From NCBI GenBank assembly GCA_015680685.1, contig MNCI01027444.1, positions 268,522 through 332,521 of the forward strand: a DNA stretch of 64,000 nt, given 5' to 3'. The position numbers and the translations under genes were made by a program. The notes under the pieces are model-generated. The model saw nothing but the letters and a program-made list of their open reading frames with translations, was not told where the DNA came from and did not search any database. The DNA is from Gnetum montanum. Taxonomy: Eukaryota; Streptophyta; Gnetopsida; Gnetales; Gnetaceae. Below, one piece after another: positions 46,031 through 58,092 of the stretch (the first letter of the stretch is position 1; every line of letters begins with the position of its first letter).

Positions 46031-46824
46031 GTTTTTTAGCTTGCTCAGCATCCAAATAAGAAATCCTCCTAAACTTTTGCTTGATCAGTTAAATTAGTAG
46101 CATCTTACTTTATGTGATGGATGTGCGGTAAGCTGTTTTCTCGAAAGATACAAATATTATAATACATGTTGCTGTTTTCTTGGTTCCTTAACAGCATCCA
46201 AGGAGAGTTGATTATGCTTTCTCCATGTATTAAAATCTATGATTACATTCATAAATACTTTGATTTTCTCTATTTGAGAAAGATCACAAAACATCAGTTG
46301 GAAGATTCAAAAAATGAGTTGAAGATAAAAGCATATCTCCAGCTCCCATGTGTAAAGACACATGGCACCCATGCTTTACTTCCTAAAGACATATGGTAGC
46401 CATGCTTCTCTTTCATAGAGACAATAAGGAAGAGAAGAACTTAAAGGCTATAAAGGCTATAAAGCCCATACACATAGAGGAAGATCATAAGGAAGAAGAA
46501 TGCAAAGTCTTTTGGCTTCTGTCTTTTGCTTTCCATATTTTGTTTCTTCTTTCCTTCTCCCTTCCCTTCTTGTGTTCCATCCCACCATCTCCCAATCCCA
46601 TATCCTTTTTCCCTTTCCATATTAATGTTGTTGTTGCTATGTGCAACTCACTACTTGGTATTAGTATTGTTGCTTGCAATTGGTTGTTGTTGGATGCTTG
46701 TTTATCAAGTTGTCGATGCTACTTATTAAGTACCACCACCATCTCTACTTGCAACCATTAATGAATTTGCTAAGTTCTCTCGTTTCTCTACTTTATGTTA
46801 TTTTTTTAATATTAAGATCTTTAT

Positions 46825-46896
46825 AAATTATTTTTATATTCAATATTTTTGTTTGAAGATAAATTATTTTTATATTCAATATTTTTGTTTGAAGAT
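46825..46896. repeat. perfect 36-bp tandem duplication
   Basis: AAATTATTTTTATATTCAAT... is present twice without a mismatch (46,825-46,860 and 46,861-46,896). It is AT-rich and non-coding. Confidence 0.9.
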
Positions 46897-46911
46897 TATT
46901 TAAATTAATCA

Positions 46912-47024
46912 TGTTCCTCTTCCACTTAAAACTTTGTAAGCTAGCCTTGCCCATAAGCAAGGTGCCCTAGAGAATAGCTAGGGCCTTGTGCATTAGTGCC
47001 CCGAATTTAAGTGGAAGAGGAACA
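46912..47024. repeat. 19-bp perfect inverted repeat enclosing two smaller hairpins
   Basis: The left arm TGTTCCTCTTCCACTTAAA (46,912-46,930) is the exact reverse complement of 47,006-47,024. Inside are CCTTGC...GCAAGG (46,945-46,962) and CCCTAG...CTAGGG (46,965-46,983), with loops of 6 and 7 bases. The transcript could fold as a three-way junction. It has no coding potential. Confidence 0.75.
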
Positions 47025-48010
47025 ACTCATCTATAAGAGCTATATCAAATTGTTACTTTGAGCAGTTTGGTTGTTAGCTTGCTTGCACTCACTTCATGAT
47101 TCCATATGCCATTGTATGTGTTGTTTTGTTTTTTTGTTTTTTTTTAAATCAATGTTATTTTAAAAAGAAAAGAAAGAGGGTCAAGTTAACCAACCGAAAG
47201 AGGTTTTATTTTTCGGCAAAGTTAAAGAACGAAGGCATACTTTATTCTTGGGTATTTTTAAAGGCACGGCTTGTGCATTTTTAAAGTTATTGCTTTTATG
47301 AACTTGCTAAGGCTATTTGTTTTGAATTTGAATACGTTTTACCATATATTTTATTGCAAGGCGATGGATGTAATCATACAACTCTTTGTGGATTGGACAC
47401 CTAGATAGCCACAGTTGTTGGTAGTGAAGTGTGAGACATCAAAGCAAAGATTAATTTCTTTTAAGTCTAAAATTTGTACTTTTAAAGATATTGTTGACAT
47501 ACATATTTGGGCATGCTACTTCATAAAGAATGAAGTCACCCCATTATATAATTTGACTAAGACGTGCATGATTGGGATAAAGGATTGTTCAATGTTTCAT
47601 TGGAAAAAGAATACGATAAAGTTAAACTCTCATTCATTGACGTTAACATGTTTAACATCCAAAAATACATGGATAGAGCATATATCCAAAGTTATTAAAA
47701 GTTACTTGCTTTTTCTTAAGTAAATTATGTTCATGTTTATTTCGTAGCTTATTCAACATCATTACAATGGCTTTAATTTACTCATGATTTAAAGAAACAA
47801 ATCCTCACTTGTAGTAACAAATTAGGATCCATTAGGCTTATAATTCTATGTTATTGAGTGTAGTAATTTTTCATCACTTTCAACCGATTACTTAACAATT
47901 TTTATACTTGTTACAAAGAATACATATTAACTTTACTTTCATGATAAATCACTTTTGCTAGCTCATCTAACTTCATACTTATAAAGTAGTGACCAATAAT
48001 GAATCACACA

Positions 48011-48090
48011 ATGTTATACTTGGAAAGTACTAACCCACTACTAATAGCTTATGTTATACTTGGAAAGTACTAACCCACTACTAATAGCTT
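48011..48090. repeat. perfect 40-bp tandem duplication
   Basis: ATGTTATACTTGGAAAGTAC... is repeated exactly (48,011-48,050 and 48,051-48,090). It is non-coding. Confidence 0.9.
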
Positions 48091-49239
48091 TTGGACTTTC
48101 TATACAATTGGCTAAGGCCATGTTCTAGGCAAATTTTATCTACTATGTATGTGTTTCAATTAGTTTTATTAAACTAAATATTCAAGTTTTGAAAACTAGA
48201 GAGCAAACACTAAAGAAAATAAAACAAAAATGAGTCTTATATAGAAACAATTATTTTAATTTTAAGAAATTGGTAAACATAATTAGCAAAAGTAAATTGC
48301 ATAAGCATAAAATTATTTTTTAACATTTTTTTAAAATGCATTTAAATCCAATAAAATTTTTAAAATAATATAAACTCATAATGAAACTTCTTTTGGTTAT
48401 AAGAGTAGAATCCTTTATTTAATCATAGTACTTTGAAATCATTTTCTTACCATCTTATCAAAAACTACACCATGATTTTCGATATCTTAATCTATATACC
48501 TTTATAGGGTGATTACAAAAATATTTATTATTTTAAATATGCTTCCTATGGTCTTTAATGGGGATGTATTTTAACTTAAAGTAAATTGACTAAATGTACA
48601 CCATGATACATTAGAAGAATCATAGATGAATATATAATTTCCTTAAGTAAAATAAGAGTCATTATTAGTAAGTGAATGAGATAAACCTAATTTTTTGCAT
48701 TAAGAAAGAAAATTTCTATTGAGAATATAAAATAATCAAAAAATTATTTCTTAATTCTAATTGCTCCCTTTGCATTATTTATTTGATGGTACTTTCACAA
48801 CTCCTTGTATACCTATTTGATATCTCTTGAAGAAATAATAAAGAATTGTCATTTTCATTCTTAATAGCATTTTTAACAAAACTTTTTGCTTTAAACCTAG
48901 GCTCTTTTCTTATATAATCATAAAATAGTATTATTAAATATATAACTTATAAGAAGAACACAAATGAAGAAAAAGTTTAACAAAAACAATTATAGTAATT
49001 GTATGCAACATTTTCACATCTAAAGCTTACATAGTAACTTTTTCAACAAAAACTTTAATATCCTTCTATATTCAATAATCCTCCTGAATACATATAAGCA
49101 AAAATTATTAACCAAGTTTAACATTAATGAATAGAAGATATGTATGATATAACTAAAATTTTTACTTACATCCACTGACATCTCTTAGATCTATTGGACC
49201 AACTTCAAATTTGCTTTTATAGAATTTTTTTTAAAAAAA

Positions 49240-49330
49240 TTTATAACTTAGTATTACCTAGTATAATTAAACCTATAACCTAGGGTTGAAAGGACAATAC
49301 TCTTACCACTAGGCTAACACCTCATTGTTA
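49240..49330 (-). mobile_element. tRNA-derived SINE-like element
   Basis: The minus strand GTTAGCCTAGTGGTAAGAG is an excellent polymerase III A box, and AGGTTTAATTATAC sits at B-box distance. It is followed by ACTAGGTAATACTAAGTTAT, which recurs in related form at 58,019-58,050. It is the best preserved of three copies. Confidence 0.5.
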
Positions 49331-50965
49331 TAACAAAAACCATATAACATACTAGCTTGTTATGTATTCTAAGTTGTTCCCAACTAGCAACCTCCATAAC
49401 TTCTTCTCTGGTTCCAAAATCATCTATTAATCATTAAATAATAATAATAATAATAATCCTAGCCTTGTCCCAACAATCATTAAATAAAATAATTTTAATT
49501 ATATTGTAATATATCAAATATTACATGACAATAAAATAAAATAAAAATTACCGGATGAAGCAATAAAAGGATTTAAGTAATTTGTCATTAATGTCTTCCT
49601 CTCATGTATATTATTAATGATTTGAAATTTATCAATTACTAATGATGTGTGGGTAGTACAAATCACAAGAAAACATATAAATTGAAAATAATATAGTTAT
49701 AATTCCACTTAACAAAAAACAATAGTAGTTATAAGAATATTACATGTTTAGATGTTAGCAATTTTTGTATCACTCGCTTATTAAAAATACAAATGCTAAT
49801 TGAACATTTTTTAACATATAACTAAATTAAGTTTGATGGAAAATAACTAAAATAAAATCTAAAACCACATTCTTACCTAACAACATTTCCTTTATTGTTA
49901 AAAATACTTTCAACTACTATACCCATGAACCTAATGCTACCTCCTCCATAAATTAAACCTATCTTTCTTGCAACTTATGTGAACAAAAAACCAAAGCAAT
50001 AATAATACATAATTTTTTCATAAATATTTAAAAAGCTAAAAATAACTACCATTATCATTCTAATATAAGTTATCTACTAGCATTTTGAAGCCTATTATTT
50101 TTACTAGAGTTACTTCTATAGAAAATATAAATTCTTCAAATTTTTAACTCTAAACCTTGTACTTCATGTTTGTTTAATTATTCCAACTAATGTTTTTCCA
50201 AACCTTGTTTTTACTAAATATATGAATGTCAACCACTTATTTAGAGTTATCAATGCACTTTCATTGACTTAAAAAAATGGATGTCAATATTTATAATCTA
50301 CTAAATATGCATTGTTATGTTATGACTTAGCATTTCTACAAATAGATTATCAAAATTTTGTAAAATACACAATGATTGCATTTAAGATACTTAAGTAATT
50401 CATCCACAAAATCATGTTTTTTAAAAATATAAAATAAGACAACATTACAAAGTAGCAACTTATTTTATCATTAATTAATTTGACAATAACTTGTACCTTT
50501 TTTCAACCATTACTAAATTATTAAAATAGAGCCTAATCAAATAAATTGCATATATAAAAGAAAACAATCATTAATAATAGAATACTCTAACTTGTTTTCA
50601 AGCATAGCTAGATTATTTACTATTATACATTTAAAAAGAAATATATAATAGTATCTTTAGTGAATCTCAATCATTAACATGTATATGTACCAATTTGATA
50701 AGTAAATAATAAGCAATTTTATTAAATTTTATAATCCATTAATAACAAGAAATTTGATTTTCTTCTCAAGCACAACAATGGCACTATATCCACCTTTTCT
50801 TGCATTCCAAAGTAAAAGTCATATTATAATGTGGTTACATATCAGTTATATTTTATAGATTATAATTAAAGTACTATCACATGGAATATAATTGTCTATG
50901 TATTTTTCATAGTTTAAATATTGTACAATTTGTAAAATACCTATCCCACATACACCACAAGCACC

Positions 50966-51937
50966 TGTTGATGCGTAAATTTTGGACACGCCGCCAACAC
51001 CTATGAAAACTTGTTTGAGAAGACTATCGCCTAGGGCGCCTCCCGTATGGGTACGGAAACCTGGGAATAGTCTCAGCTGGAAAGGGCTATGTGACAAAAC
51101 AATAATAACAATATTTTAAACAAAATATTAAACACTTAAATTTGATTTTAGGAGCGTTCTGTTATGTTTCGAAAAACATATAAAAATCAGAATTAAACAC
51201 TTGTGTAGTTTTGAGTAAAATAAATAACACAAAATAAAAATTCAAATTAAAAATAAAAATTTATCTGGTGCTCTAAGCAGAAGGAAAATTCAGCCACTGG
51301 TCTTCCCGGTGTTGGCTTGGTCTCTATCGTGTGGGTAGAAAAGAAAATAGGAAAGAAAATGCATCTGTTTCATGCACGAGAGACTTGCGGCTCTTGAATA
51401 GAAAAATCCTGTGAGAGACTTGCGGCTCTTGAACAACAACAACAACAAAAAAAATGCTCGCTGTTTGAATAGAAAATCCTCTCTGATGGTGAACTGAAAA
51501 TCCCATGATCATTGTTAGAGAATAGACGCAGACGTTGGCTGCCGGCTCCTCCCCTCCCTGCCTCTAAACTCTAGCTTCCTCCCTCTTTATAGCGGTCTTG
51601 TAGGAGAAAACCCTAACCCTAAATTACTAGCCACCTTTGCCGTGAATTATTTTTTCCTTTTTTCTCATATCGCTGCAAAAGAAAAAAAACAAAATAGGAT
51701 AATCATCATGGGTCATAAGTCATGGGTGGATGCTTGATCAACGTTTTAAAATCTATTTTTTTATGGGCCAAGGAAGCCCACTAGCACATGGACAGTGGCC
51801 ATGTGCAAGCTCATGGCACTCTATTTTTGATTTTTTAATTTTATATTTTTATTTTTTATTTTTTATTTTTTATTTTTAAAAATTGAAGTCGTTCAAACAA
51901 GGACCTATGCTTAGCATGGGTGAGGTTGGTCTCAACA
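50966..51937 (-). mobile_element. 3' LTR of the non-autonomous element R
   Basis: TGTTGATG...CTCAACA, 972 bp, is nearly identical to 56,263-57,217. It is flanked on the left by GCACC (50,961-50,965), the target duplication. On the element's strand it is preceded by TTTGGGGGCTAAG, a polypurine tract. It has a 20-bp T-rich expansion near 51,845-51,890 that the partner lacks. Confidence 0.95.
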
Positions 51938-53213
51938 CTTAGCCCCCAAACTACAGATTGCATGCAAGTGCAAGAACTAGAAAATCTTGAATAAAAATGC
52001 AAATGGTGGAGAAACAAAAACAACATGAAACAAGAAATGCAAACTTGAAAGTAAACTATAATGTTCTAGACATGATCAAAATAACCAAATAATCAAAAGA
52101 GACACCGACATAGGCCGTCCAAACAACCATTAAAATCTAAATATATAATTTATTGTTATTTCAACTAAGATTTATAGATATATATATGTAATTATATATA
52201 TATATATGTAGATATATACTTAAACTCTCATTCTCAATATTCTCATAAGGTAACAGTAAAAGTATGCAGACTATTTTGACCAAGTAACTTATACAAAACT
52301 TAATGAGGAGGATGAGCTAAAGCTCATGTTAGATCATAGTAAGCCACAACTTTCAGATTTTTCCTTGGGTCTTTTTTTTTTCTCTTTTTTGAAAAACTTA
52401 AATTTAAAAGGGGAAATAGTGGTTAGGGTGAGGATTGCTACCGGACCCCGTCACACTCAAGAACTTATTACACTGCCAATGAACATGGTCCTAATTTTTT
52501 TGTTTTTTTAAAGGAAACTTTGCTCATGGTGTACTTCATTCTTGAGGTAGGAATTCCAACACGAGTCTGGCCAATTAGCTACACTGCCAAAGAGCATGGT
52601 CCTTTTGGAAACTTTGCCCATGATGTAGTTCAACCCTCGTGTATGTGCCTTTGATTGGTGGCATCATAGCAGGTCTCCTAGGTGGCTAAGGATTCTCAAG
52701 TAGAAATGAACGCACTTCACCCTGTTGTTCATGGGATAGCCATGGATCATCATACCTGAGGGCTTGGGCTTATGAGAGGAATAAATAGAATTTTCCAAGG
52801 TCACCTAGTGATTATGACTAACCACTTTCCAACATCACATATCCTGCACTCACATGATCATGATGATAACATGATAAGTTTGTATAAATCAAATGCTCCA
52901 TAATCAAACATAACAAATAAACTGAAACCTTGGAATCAATTGGAAAGAGTTATAGTATTTATAAAATATAAAGTGGATTTTATAGCATTATATCATAGTA
53001 ATAGTAAATTATATTATACCTACATTATTTTCCAATGGTGTTAAGATGACCCAATATCAAGTAACTCAAATGACCAATGATTATTAAAATCATATGAAGA
53101 ACACAATAATCAAAACAATATGCTAAGAAGGAAATGATGAAAATGCAAGCAAAATATGGAAATGCAATAATATACATATGAAATGCAAAGAAAAAGAGGA
53201 AGAAAACATGCAA
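51938..53213. other. non-coding 3' internal region of element R
   Basis: There is no coding sequence of note. It contains an AT microsatellite (about 52,176-52,217). GAACATGGTCC/GAGCATGGTCC repeats with AAACTTTGC(T/C)CATG lie at about 52,480-52,625. The missing pol domains are not here either. Confidence 0.6.
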
Positions 53214-56108
53214 CTAAGAATCTACCAGATGCCCACGTGGGGTACCTGAGTAGAAATGTTTCAAATGAAATGCATTAAAATTCCTATTTAACCTATATCC
53301 TTGCAAATCAGCAATCTTAAACACATTTGGGGCAGTGATGTCTACAATTTGGAATGGACCTGACCACATAGGTGAAAACTTAGTTTGAGGGCCAGTTTGA
53401 CCAGACGCTCTATCTCTCTTAAGGACTAGATCACCTACTTGAAAATTTTTAGCCGCATATTTTTTATCGAACCATCTCTTGACAATTTGTTGATGCTTAA
53501 GATTATGAAAATCAAGACCTACACTTATCTTGCTTGATCGTTTTCTATAAGGTTTTTCTCTAATATAAGTTTCAATGATAGGTCTAGGTTTTGGTGGGTC
53601 ATTGGATATAGCTTTTCTAGGAGAATGTTTCATGGATGTGTTGTTAAAATTTAGCACACCTTCAAATGTTTTAAAAGGTAAGATCTTATTTATATCTTTG
53701 TCTTCCCCTAAAGGTGGTGGATCACTTAGACAAAATCCATCGTGTTGTTGATAAGGAAAAGTGTCTCCATAGTTTTCTTCACCTTCTCTATAACTTTGAT
53801 AGGATTGGATGGGATCTGCATAAGAGATAGGATTTTTTGTAGTTCCACTCACATAGTCATTTTTAACATGTCTGCTACACTCAACCTCAATAACCCCAAC
53901 ATAAAGATTAGCATTTCGATCTTCCAAAGATTGATTTTGTTGATTCAAGGTTGTTACTACTTGTTTGTAGAAGGGTTCTCGAGGTATAGTCATGTATTCA
54001 GATTTTCCTCTAATTGGGATCAATAATTCTGAGAAATCCAACCTAAAGAAGCCCCAAAACTTAGCTCCAAATGTTCTAGATAAGAGCACACCATATGTGG
54101 GTTTCATGTCAACTACTAGGATATCCGTATAACATGTAAATGTAGGGTATTGCTTAAGTTGTACCTTTTTTCCTTTTAATAACCCTACCACAGGTACGTT
54201 AGATCCATCGAGTTGAATCACACTTTTAGATTGTGGTATCATTTGTGCTCCTAAAGCGTTACAAATATCAAGAGGCATAACACTAACAGTTGCACCGGAA
54301 TCCATTAAACAATTATGGATATTCTTTCCTAAAATAATCAAAGTGGTTAGGAAAGGGAGATGGTCCTTTTTACTAGACATGGAATTATTCATGTTTTGTA
54401 TTGATAACGTGTTAGGACTTTCTGCAAAGTGAACTTGCCTTTCGAGAATTGGGGATTTTTCTCTTTGGGCTACAGGTATATGAACCATATCCCGAATCAC
54501 TTCTTTCATTTCATTAAAGTGTAGGAGGTCATACATCGAAATGTTGGCTTTAACTCTTTTTAAGTCCTCAACCAAATCATAATTCTTATGGTCATCTTTG
54601 GCTTCTTGTTGAGATGGAACTCTTCTAAGTATAGAAGGGGGGTTTGGTTGTTGTGGGGCAATTACTTGGGATGACCCAGATTGATTGTTTTCATTGTTTT
54701 GAATAGGAACTCTTTTGTTTAGAGGTGTATATAAATTGTTCCTAGTTTGTTGTTGTGTAGTATTCATAATGTCACTGATTTTGCGGTAGCGAGTGTTGTG
54801 TGGGTTAGGGTAGCCTACCATAACTTGTTCTAATGAGGAAACCTCTTCATTTTCTGTCTCATGAGGTACATCAAGAACCATGATAGGGGTTTTCCCATTT
54901 TTTTGCCCTTGGGTATGGTTACCATACAATGCCATGAATTGAGGACAAGTCTTTTCAGAATGTTGCCTCATATTATGAAGACCCCAATAATCATCGTTGA
55001 TTGATACACTTGGTTTTTCTGGTTGTATAGGGCCTTTTTTATTGTTTCTCTTTAGCTAAACCACTTCATTGGATAGTTTTTCTAGTGAAGTGAGTATTTG
55101 GGTCATTTGATTTTGAGTTTGGGTTGGTGGTTCAACATAATTTGATGTCCTGTTTGGGTTTATAATGGATTGGATCAACGCTTTTGATTGATCATCATTC
55201 AAACCAGTGTTGGAATGTAAGAATGAAGAAGACATGGGGCCTTGTAAGTAATTACTTAAAGGTTGAGTTGATTGAAAGGGAGAGACAGCTTGAGGCATGA
55301 TATTAGATGTTTGAAAAGTTGGTAGGAGTGGGTTTGATTGCATAGGGTTACTAACACTCATCATCCCAAATTTGGTTTGGATGCTATTCATAAGGGTTAT
55401 TTGCTCTAATTCCATAGCTTTTGACATTGCACCTTGTATTTCTATTATGTTGTAATTAGATTTAATGGCATAAGCAAAGAATGGACCGATGGTAGAGAGA
55501 TAGAAGTTGAGAATACCATCTGGTTGTGGTCGCATTTCATTTGGCACATAGGCAAGTTGATGAAGGAATCTAAGGTTATAATCCCTAACATTTTCCCCGG
55601 GTAGCTTTCTTAGGCTAGTAAAGTTGCTTGATGCAATAGTAGGGCTTGTAAATTTGTCAAATTGATTCAAAAACTTGTTTTTGAATTCTTGCCATGTGTT
55701 AATAGAGGCATTAGGAAGCATTAAGAACCATTGGGTTGCTTTGGTCCTAAATGTTGTTACAAACACCCTGCATGCTACGTCATTATGTACAATGTTGTGG
55801 ATCCCTAATAAGGTTTCAAAACATTGTATGTGTTAGCAGGCATCATTCGTAGGGGTTGTAGGATCGAAAAACAAGTTTATGTTTTGAAGGGATTTTGGTA
55901 TGTCATGATAATTGTGAAAGTTAAAAGGGTTTCTTACTAAGGGAGCCGGGGGTTGATGGGCTGCCATCTTAGTTCGAGGTTTCTTAGGAATTGAATTTGG
56001 AAAAAGTGAAGCTCGTTGTTTTCTTAAGGTAAATTGACGAGTAGCTGGTTGACTAGGGGTAGGGGTATGAGTTCTTTGTTGAGATGCTCTGTAAGAAAAG
56101 TCACTCAT
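53214..56108 (-). CDS. element R polyprotein: gag, protease and integrase C-terminus fused (two in-frame stops)
   Basis: A single frame from ATG at 56,108 to 53,214 (965 codons) is interrupted only by TAA near 55,830 and TAG near 55,056, both explainable as C-to-T changes. Gag: TKATQWFLMLPNASINTWQE at about 55,750 and LRKLPGENVRDYNLRFLHQL. A nucleocapsid-like motif (HNMRQHSEKTCPQF, first Cys missing) lies at about 54,975. Protease: NCLMDSGATVSVMPLDICNA at about 54,310, with the D-S-G-A site. A spacer leads into HQQIVKRWFDKKYAAKNFQV, GDLVLKRD and MWSGPFQIVDI (53,495-53,330), the integrase C-terminal region. Reverse transcriptase, RNase H and the integrase core are absent. The element can only move with enzymes from a relative. 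Confidence 0.85.
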
Positions 56109-56240
56109 AAAATGAAAAATAACAGGAAATGTAAAATGTTAATAAACTGTGAAAATTAAAGAAAATAAAAAAAAACATTTGAATACTATATTTTTTATTT
56201 TTTAAAATTTTTAAAAATAAAATTGAAATTGNGAAATTGC

Positions 56241-56262
56241 TCTCCTTCTAGCACCAAAAAGG
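56241..56262 (-). promoter_or_regulatory. candidate primer binding site of element R
   Basis: Next to the 5' LTR, the minus strand reads TTTTTGGTGCTAGAAGGAGA. TGG pairs with the CCA end of a tRNA. It does not match the initiator-Met site or the Athila/Tat site, so the primer tRNA is unidentified. The leader from here to the ATG is about 130 bp. Confidence 0.5.
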
Positions 56263-57217
56263 TGTTGATGCGTAAATTTTGGACATGCCGCCAACACCTG
56301 TGAAAACTCGTTTGAGAAGACTATCGCCTAGGGCGCCTCCCGTATGGGTACGGAAACCTGGGAATAGTCTTAGCTGGAAAGGGCTATGTGACAAAACAAT
56401 AATAACAATATTTTAAACAAAATATTAAACACTTAAATTTGATTTTAGGAGCGTTCTGTTATGTTTTGAAAAACATATAAAAATCAAAATTAAACACTTG
56501 TGTAGTTTTGAGTAAAATAAATAACACAAAATAAAAATTCAAATTAAAAATAAAAATTTATCTAGTGCTCTAAGCAGAAGGAAAATTCAGCCACTGGTCT
56601 TCCCGATGTCGGCTTGGTCTCTATCATGTGGGCAGAAAAGAAAACAGGAAAGAAAATGCATTTGTTTCGTGCACGAGAGACTTGCGGCTCTTGAACAGAA
56701 AAATCCTGCGAGAGACTTGCGGCTCTTGAACAACAACAACGAAAAAAAGAAAAATGCTCACTGTTTGAATAGAAAATCCTCTCCGATGATGAACTGAAAA
56801 TCCCATGATTGTTGTTAGAGAATAGGCGCAGACGTTGGCTGTCAGCTCCTCCCCTCCTTGCCTCTGAACTCTAGCTTCCTCCCTCTTTATAGCGGTCTTG
56901 CAGGAGAAAACCCTAACCCTAAATTACCAGCCACCTTTGCTGTGAATTATTTTTGCCTTTTTTCTCATATCACTACAAAAGAAAAAAAAACAAAATAGGA
57001 TAATCATCATGGGTCATAAGTCATGGGTGGATGCTTGATCAACGTTTTAAAATCTATTTTTTTATGGGCCAACGAAGCCCACTAGCACATGGACAGTGGC
57101 CATGTGCAAGCTCATGGCACTCTATTTTAAATTTTTTAATTTTATATTTTTATTTTTAAAAATTGAACTCGTTCAAACAAGGACCTATGCCTAGCATGGG
57201 TGAGGTTGGTCTCAACA
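56263..57217 (-). mobile_element. 5' LTR of the non-autonomous element R
   Basis: TGTTGATG...CTCAACA, 955 bp, is followed by GCACC (57,218-57,222), identical to the duplication at 50,961. By eye the two LTRs differ by roughly 30-40 substitutions, nearly all transitions, plus the T-rich indel. This is the youngest element in the window. Confidence 0.95.
56882..56926 (-). promoter_or_regulatory. LTR promoter with telo-box and TATA
   Basis: On the element's strand, TTAGGGTTAGGGTTTTCTCC (telo-box-like; plus-strand AAACCCTAACCCTAAA at 56,908-56,923) lies about 20 bases upstream of CTATAAAGAG (plus-strand CTTTATAG at 56,885-56,892). The same arrangement is in the other LTR at 51,585-51,623. Telo-box motifs occur in promoters of plant growth and translation genes. 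Confidence 0.6.
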
Positions 57218-57222
57218 GCACC

Positions 57223-58018
57223 ATGTCCACCAGTAGAATAAGAGCTCTTTCTCTCTTACACTTATTATTTAAATGCATTATGGTTCTAACCAAACTAACA
57301 TGTGACTTTCATAACCAAATATTATTAAAACTTCTTCCTAATTAAAATTCTCTTTTAAAGGTGATAAAACTATGTATATAAATTTTAGTATTTTTTAACT
57401 TAACTAGCTAATTAAAATTAAGTACAAAATTAATCAAATAAATTTTTAAAAATAATAACATATAATTATCATAAACAATGACCTCTATAATATAGCCATT
57501 TTTTCTTGATCAAATAAAAAATTTATTTGAAGATTCCAAACAATAGAACAAAGCTTTGAAAGATTTCAAGGCAATCTTTGATGGATTATAAGGATAAAAT
57601 AAGGCTAGCTATATTTCTTACATTTTTTTTTATCATTTACTAACATATTTCTATTTTTGTATGGACCATCATAAATATTAGTCTTTTGTATAGCATGCCT
57701 CAATTATCACAAAATTCCATACCCTAATAAATGCATCTACAATACTATGCATTAAAGTTATCTAATCAGTTAGTGCTCTTAGTGTTATCTAATTAATTAA
57801 CAGTGTTAAGTGTTGTAGTGAAGGTTGTTTTTTTTATGTATATATTTTTTGTTTTTATATACCATCATTCATATGGTGTTGAAGCCTCTTAATGTGAGTA
57901 CATACATTCTCAAGTCTTTTCATCCACACTATGTTTCTGCAACTAGTCATCCTGTTAGGTAACATGAATCTTGATTCATGTATGCAATTGTAATATAGTT
58001 TAATTAGAACTTCTATAA
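57223..58018. other. AT-rich intergenic sequence
   Basis: No gene, repeat or regulatory signal is supported. Confidence 0.5.
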
Positions 58019-58092
58019 TTTAGTATTGCTCACCCAAATTGAACCTATAAATTAGATCTTTAAAAAAATGAGTCTTACTATACTGGTTCTAC
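58019..58092 (-). mobile_element. SINE-like remnant, third copy
   Basis: The minus strand ATAGGTTCAATTTGGGTGAG (B-box-like) and GCAATACTAAATTATAG match the 49,240-49,330 copy. The A-box part (AGTATAGTAAGACTC) is decayed. Confidence 0.4.

Larger units (their letters stand above)
47025..50960. other. AT-rich intergenic sequence
   Basis: No gene is recognised. A 102-codon plus-strand ORF (47,415-47,723, IKDCSMFHWKKNTIKLNSHS) has no recognised family and no supporting signals. The stretch contains two small repeats and a SINE-like remnant listed separately, plus an AAT-type microsatellite near 49,438. Confidence 0.5.

Noticed and set aside
46393-46761. 122-codon plus-strand ORF
   Set aside because: Pyrimidine-rich translation (Ser, Leu, Phe, Cys) without domains or repeats, also open on the other strand.
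47415-47723. 102-codon ORF of unknown family
   Set aside because: No recognisable motif and no gene signals; kept only as a note in the intergenic entry.
51607-51623. Telomere-like CCCTAACCCTAAA as an interstitial telomere
   Set aside because: Only two units, and present at the same place in both LTRs of element R, so it is a promoter-type telo-box and not a telomere relic.
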